Shown here: piece after piece, positions 59,144 to 64,000 of the stretch | How positions within the stretch are numbered: position 1 is the first letter of the stretch | Layout: each line of letters starts with the position of its first letter | DNA from: Allodiplogaster sudhausi | Lineage: Eukaryota; Nematoda; Chromadorea; Rhabditida; Diplogasteridae | Reading direction: 5' to 3' | Length of the DNA: 64,000 nt | NCBI GenBank assembly: GCA_945643635.1 | Contig: CALZFC010000251.1 | Coordinates: forward strand, 4,756,001 to 4,820,000 | The notes under the pieces: generated by a model | The model's database searches: none | Told to the model about the DNA's origin: nothing | The model's input: only the letters and a program-made list of their open reading frames with translations | Translations under genes and position numbers: made by a program

Positions 59144-62100
59144 CTAACCCTTTTGCGTGACTCCAAAGGTAGTGTCTCCCAGCTCCTGAAAAGCATATAG
59201 AAGCCGATATATTTGTTCATATGGCATCAGAAGCACCCTACAATCGACGAGTTTTGGACTTCAAGTAAACTGCGCATCCTTGTAATAGTGAATGACGAAC
59301 CGATGTCGCGGGCGCGTTTCCAATCGGCCTTACGTACGACGCACTCTTCTGAGACTTGGTCTTGCTTGTTCTCACCTAAAAACAAATAATATAAATTGTA
59401 GATATAATTTAATTACTGGAAATAAAAATAATCATTCAAAATAATTCATCTAAAAATAAAATGCACCGCGGCAGTTGGCTTTGTGTCTGCCTTAGCGGTC
59501 CCCTTCGCTTTTCCAGACAACTTCTCATTGGCCTTCGAGGGCGATTTCGAAACGAGGGCAGACTGGAAAAAGACGTTGTTACCATGCTCTCGAAATGCAA
59601 AATTTGCTGTCTTCTTCACAATAGACTCTTGTGAAATGTAGGTAGGAACAGAGAAGGCTTTAATCATATCTCCCTACCAAGTTAGTGAGGGCCATAAAGG
59701 AAAGAGCAACCTTGGTTTGGCCAACTGTCGTGGGCGTCGGAGTTCCTAATGGTGACTGTAAAAATGAAATTATGCACCTAATAATTTCTTATTATTATTG
59801 ATTGCTTGCCGCAACCCATAAAGTTGCTGTCGGTGTTAATAAAATATACATAAATTCAGTTATTTTAAATAATTTTTTAAAATTAATATGTATATATACA
59901 TATGTATATATCTCATTTTAATATCACTTTGCTGGATGCTTTGCTGGGCGCCGGCAGAGAATTCGACGGCACTGGCGGAGTTTTGGAGGGCGCCGCCGTC
60001 TTGAGACCATTCGGATTGGCCTTCTTCAATGCGCGCAATCGACGCTTCAGCACAATGGCCTTTAAAATAATTTAAGAGAGGGTGTCAGTAAGACTCGAGC
60101 AGGGCCCTATTATGACCTGCCCTAGAAATTTTTTTTCGAATTTCTTCACCAAAATTAATTACAGTATACAACTCGACGTGATGAACAAAATAGGCTACAT
60201 TTCAAAGTTGAAAAAAATTTTCCGCGTGAGACCCAGTACAGTAATCTTTTAAATTACATTGGTCATAAGTCGCTTCAAACTTATGATTTGACAACCATCG
60301 AGCTATCATTGGATAGCTGATTGGACGGGCTTTAATTTTCATGTTGATGATGTTTTCATAAAATTTGAATTTGGCCCTAAAAGACGGCCCTAAACATTTC
60401 GGTGGTGGTTTTTGGCAAAATTTTGCATTTGCCGTTCATTTCCACAAAACCGGTCCTACATATTCTTAAAGCGCTTGAAATTTGCTACAATATATGTCTC
60501 TTTCAAAAACATTAGGCGTCCCGGACTATAGTTCCCAAACGCTTGAACATGATGCTGTGTAAACTGTAACACCGTGCAAGCGCATTCTTCGATCCATAAC
60601 TGCGCTCAATGTCAATCTTACAAAATCGTTAGTATATCATCTAAGAGCTCTCACGGAGATCTTCAAATGTTACATACATTATTTTATTGAAAAATTTCAA
60701 TTTATATGTGGAATTTCGTTATGTACAATTAGAAGGCTTCAAAAACTACTTTAAAAACATTTTCGCCTGTCGAAACATACATCATAAGAAAGAGGATGAA
60801 ATTTGGTGCAAGATGAACCCCTTTCAATGGAATTCCAGGCATACGATCTTTTGTTATAAGCCATAAGAGTAGGAAACAAGGCCTTATGGAAAACCTGTAG
60901 AAAAAAAAGGATTGGAATATACTAATTCGAATAACCTAAAATGTGAATTCTTGGGCGAAATGACAGAGACGCTACTGGCACTATTTGTATGATTTATAAC
61001 AAAAGATAGTTTGCATTTAATTCCATTGAAAGGGCTTTATCTTGTACCAAATTTCATCCTCTTTCTTATGATGTATGTTTCGACAGGCAAAAATGTTTTT
61101 CAAGTAGTTTTTTAAACCTTCTAATTGTACATAACGAAATTTCCCATATAAATAGAAACTTTTCAATAAAATAATGTATGTAACATTTGAAGATCTCCGT
61201 GAGAGCTCTTAGATGATATTCTTAAGATTCTGTAATATTGAGATTGAGCGCAGTTATGGGTCAAAGAATGCGCTTGCACGGTGTTACAGTTTACACAGGA
61301 TCATGTTCTAGCGTTTGGGAACCATAGTCCGGGAACCTTAATTTTTTTGAAAGAGACATATATTGTAGCAAATTTCAAGCACTTTAAGAATATGTAGGAG
61401 CGGTTTTGTGGAAATGAACGAAAAATGCAAAATTTTGCCAAAAACAACCACCTAAAATGTTTAGGGCCGTCTTTTAGGGCCAAATTCAAATTTTATGAAA
61501 ACATCATCAACATGAAAATTAAAGCCCGTCCAATCAGCTATCCAATGATAGCTCGATGGTTGTTTAATAATAAGTTTGTGCGACTTATGACCAATGAAAT
61601 TTAAAAGATTACTGTACTTTGTCTCACGCGGAAAATTTTTTTTCAACTTTGAAATGTAGCCTATTTTGTTCACCACGTCGAGTTGTATACTATAATCAAT
61701 TTTGGTTAAGAAATTCGAAAAAAAAATTTCTAGGGCAAGCCTTGATCGAACGATACTGACAGGCTCTCTTAATAAAATCTAAATGCTTAAATTATTTTGG
61801 AGCAACTGAAAAATTACATATGCACATTAAATTAATTTTGGCTTTTAAATGTTAGCCTATCTAATTTTGAATTCAAAGTTCATGCTGAATGAACGAATTA
61901 TCCTGAACGTGATCATATGCATATGCTGATTGTGAGGGGATCGTGAAGATAATAGAGAAGGAGAGGGAAAGATGAGAGAAAGAGAGACAGAGTGAGAGAG
62001 AGAGAATGGAGAGGCTGAAGCGAGTGAGGAGGTCAGAGAGAGCGGAGCGCACCAGAATTATATTTCCGGCCAAAGCGATGTTGCCGATAACGCAGAGCGC

Positions 62101-62147
62101 CAGTAATGCAGAGCGTAAGTAGAAGAGGGCCGCGTTCACGGAAGAAT
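59144..62147 (-). CDS. Lys/Ala/Pro-rich protein with a membrane segment, 5' end not found
   Basis: Six minus-strand exons. 62147-62053 has LFYLRSALLALCVIGNIALA and GNIIL, one transmembrane segment. It joins in phase 0, across an intron holding a TTAA foldback, to the exon 60062-59920, which has AIVLKRRLRALKKANPNG then Pro/Ser/Ala-rich PSKTPPVPSNSLPAPSKASS. The rest are about 59758-59712 (SPLGTPTPTTVGQTK), about 59560-59460 (SKSPSKANEKLSGKAKG), about 59376-59260 (CVVRKADWKRARDIGSSFTI) and 59185-59144 (ELGDTTFGVTQKG, TAG). A single-pass protein with a basic, disordered cytoplasmic tail is implied. Several donor sites are approximate and no family is recognised. The TM exon could belong to a different gene. 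Confidence 0.45.
60072..61772. mobile_element. TTAA foldback element, complete (1.7 kb)
   Basis: The left end TTAAGAGAGGGTGTCAGTAA (60072) and the right end, reverse-complemented, TTAAGAGAGCCTGTCAGTAT (61772) enclose two near-identical inverted arms with a centre at about 60930. It shares the outer sequence with the 14.6-kb element (CTGCCCTAG, TTTTTTTTCGA) and the inner blocks with the 39-kb one. It is inserted 10 bp from the splice acceptor of the exon at 60062, inside an intron. Confidence 0.85.
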
Positions 62148-63017
62148 CTAGGCGAAAATTTATCAAATAGGAATTTAATTGAAATAAATAGCACTACGTT
62201 TCCTTTTGTTGGTTAGAGGATGAGTGAATTAAGAATGGGCGAGCGATTTGCCAGATGCAGCTGAAGCGAGGAAGCAAAGTAAGATACTGGGCATTGTAGC
62301 GAGAGCGCCTGGAGAAGCAGCCAATCTACGCCGGCGACAGTAGATGAAAGATTTGATGTTTTGAAAGACGAAAATGTGATGTTCTGAAGTCCAACAATTC
62401 CATGCACTCAATAGAGTGCGTAAAAACTTCAACATTTCACGTCTTTGACTTGAACTTATTTCGACAGCAAAGGGCACATCGGAAGGGAACTCTAAAATTT
62501 CCAAATGAATATCGATTATCTGAAGGGTCATTAGAAATAACTCATTTCCTCATCGTGCCACCTCATTCTACATTATATCCTCAGCGGTAGATGGTCGACT
62601 CGCGTTCGCTGGGTGCTTCCTATTGGGTGCTTATTGTTAGAATAAGTCTAATATAACAGTGACTAAGAGGGTGTATTATCGGTCCACGGGGTCGAATATT
62701 ACCCACGTGAGGGGGTAATATTCGAGCCACAAGGGATGGGGGGAGTCATAATCCAAAGTAGCCCCTTCATTCTTGACAGTTCGCGTTCGTGTCGTTGTCG
62801 TTCTCGACTGCAGCGACGATCGTTCTGTGTTCACGAAAGAAGCACGAATCGAACAAAACGACCATCGCAAGCTCCGAAAATTCGGTGATTTAAAAACAAA
62901 GAAAAACTAATAAAGTATGTGTAATAAAATACTGTATGCATGAATTACCGTTGAAAAAAGTTATTTTTCAAAAATTATTTGTGTTATCTTTTATGCACAT
63001 ACATACATTTATTTCAG
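62148..63017. other. Divergent intergenic region with a small inverted repeat
   Basis: Between oppositely oriented genes. CGAATATTACCC (62693-62704) is mirrored by GGGTAATATTCG (62713-62724), with CACGTG (E-box) at 62704-62709. It may be a shared promoter area; that is inference. No gene is assigned. Confidence 0.45.
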
Positions 63018-63475
63018 TCGATTCCGACAAGCAAGCAGAAGAAAAAGGAAACGGTGACCGCGCCAGATGCAAAAATCGACGTCTTATGCGTCGCGAAGGC
63101 ATATTTTTGAAGAAAAGAATTAAGAAGACCGGGCCCGTAGTTTTCCATAAAAGAAATAGGATGTTTCTCAGAAATGGAATATTCTTGTGCTTGAAAAATT
63201 AAAATTAAAATTATAGTGTGTCTTAATTTGAATATTAGACCAATCCTGAAAATAGTTGAATATTTATTTGTTGGCGTCATCTAATCAAGAAAAGATAAAT
63301 ATGCTTATATATTTATGCAGATGAAAACTTGAACAGGAATTGAAAGACCACGAGAAAGCGATCGACCAAGGCGACGAGGCTCAGGAGAAGAAAAAGGCGA
63401 ACCAAGACAAGAAAGCGCACTCGCCCAACAAGGTTCTTCGGAATATTAATTCGAAAGATAAAGGAAGCAGCATAA

Positions 63476-63521
<46 letters not shown>

Positions 63522-64000
63522 GAGAGAGTGAGGGAGAATGACGAACGGAGAGAGAAGAACGCACCGCAATGCAATTGCTAATGATGTGCAATGAAGCTAA
63601 GCACCCAAAATGGAGAAGTAGAAGAGGGTCATTATGAAAATTTTTAATTAGCCATTTTTATTACTATTTATTTTAGAAAGTGAAAGAGCCCGAGAAATCG
63701 AGCGACCAAGGCGAGGAGGCTCAGGAGAAGCGTTCAAGAGGCGAGGAGAAAAGATCGAACAAAGAAAAGAAAGCGCCGGCCCGCTCGCCCGTCAAGGTCC
63801 TTCTGCATATTACTCTTATGTGCAAATCATAAATTTTAGCAAGTACCTAATCAATAAGTCAACGAAGTTTACATTAACTAAAATATTTTTTTAATAATTG
63901 AAATAATTGAATAAAAATAGAAATTTAGACACCAGCGCGTTCCGCGGCGTCGCGTTCACCAAAGACGGCCAAGTCGTCGACGGAGCCAGAAGGCGGCGAG
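63018..64000 (+). CDS. Lys/Glu-rich protein with duplicated exons, runs off the window
   Basis: Phase-0 exons are 63018-63053 (SIPTSKQKKKET), 63337-63432 (KDHEKAIDQGDEAQEKKKAN and KKAHSPNK), 63677-63796 (KVKEPEKSSDQGEEAQEKRS and KKAPARSPVK) and 63929 to the edge (TPARSAASRSPKTAKSS). Exons 2 and 3 are clear paralogues: DQG(D/E)EAQEK and KK-A-SP-K recur in order. The composition (Lys, Glu, Ala, Ser-Pro) resembles linker-histone-like or neurofilament-tail-like disordered proteins. The SPK/SPVK motifs would suit phosphorylation or DNA binding; this is inference. A (GA)n tract lies at 63477-63530 in an intron. The 5' end is uncertain. Confidence 0.5.

Overview
This is an animal nuclear genome window, most likely from a nematode. 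I base that on short introns with strong TTTCAG/TTCCAG acceptors, AT-rich introns around GC-rich exons, an astacin-EGF-CUB protease, a chemoreceptor-like 7TM gene, and secreted proteins with CG-C-G type thrombospondin repeats. No species is claimed. Genes are split into exons of about 50-250 bp, so every gene model here was assembled by hand from exon reading frames, splice dinucleotides and phase. Start codons are often uncertain.

Layout. 1-512 is a truncated arm of a TTAA-flanked foldback element, followed by a 108-bp tandem array carrying cAMP-response-like and GC-box motifs (533-856). 1198-9633 (+) is a multi-RRM gene related to poly(A)-binding protein; an RRM4-RRM5 exon block is tandemly duplicated and the C-terminus is RING-like. 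10383-11378 (+) encodes a Thr-rich secreted protein. About 11930-14331 (-) is an unidentified helical protein. 16502-19008 (+) is a testis-specific-serine-kinase-like kinase with two reading-frame lesions. 20006-22970 (-) is an astacin metalloprotease with an in-frame TGA at a conserved Cys. 24010-26090 (-) is a serpentine receptor with a decayed partial copy beside it (about 23400-23570). 28016-37490 holds small or low-complexity genes: a basic ORF, a 112-aa protein with phase-0 introns, a Ser/Tyr/Pro-rich protein and a secreted Cys-rich protein.

From 37.9 to 41 kb the DNA is transposon-derived. From 41.9 to 54 kb isolated exons of conserved housekeeping genes appear (ESCRT-II SNF8/VPS22, RNA polymerase subunit RPB8, FAAH-like amidase), apparently fragments. 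Interleaved from 46.3 to 58.3 kb, in both orientations, is the most interesting content: a locally expanded family of secreted mosaic proteins. Members combine a signal peptide, a beta/gamma-crystallin-like module (in some), a CFxxC module, a CVGV/AGxAYF module, a Thr-rich linker, a CG-C-G thrombospondin repeat and a CC-containing tail. At least five copies and one fragment are present, some intact and some broken. The right end holds a Lys/Ala/Pro-rich protein with a membrane segment (59144-62147, -), whose intron houses a complete TTAA foldback, and the start of a Lys/Glu-rich gene with duplicated exons (63018 to the edge, +).

Repeats dominate the non-coding part: at least four members of one TTAA foldback family, a 1.13-kb palindrome flanked by TA, several small inverted-repeat elements, and abundant (CT)n/(GA)n tracts. 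These tracts are most often pyrimidine-rich on the sense strand of introns. The genes form no shared pathway that I can see apart from the mosaic secreted-protein family.
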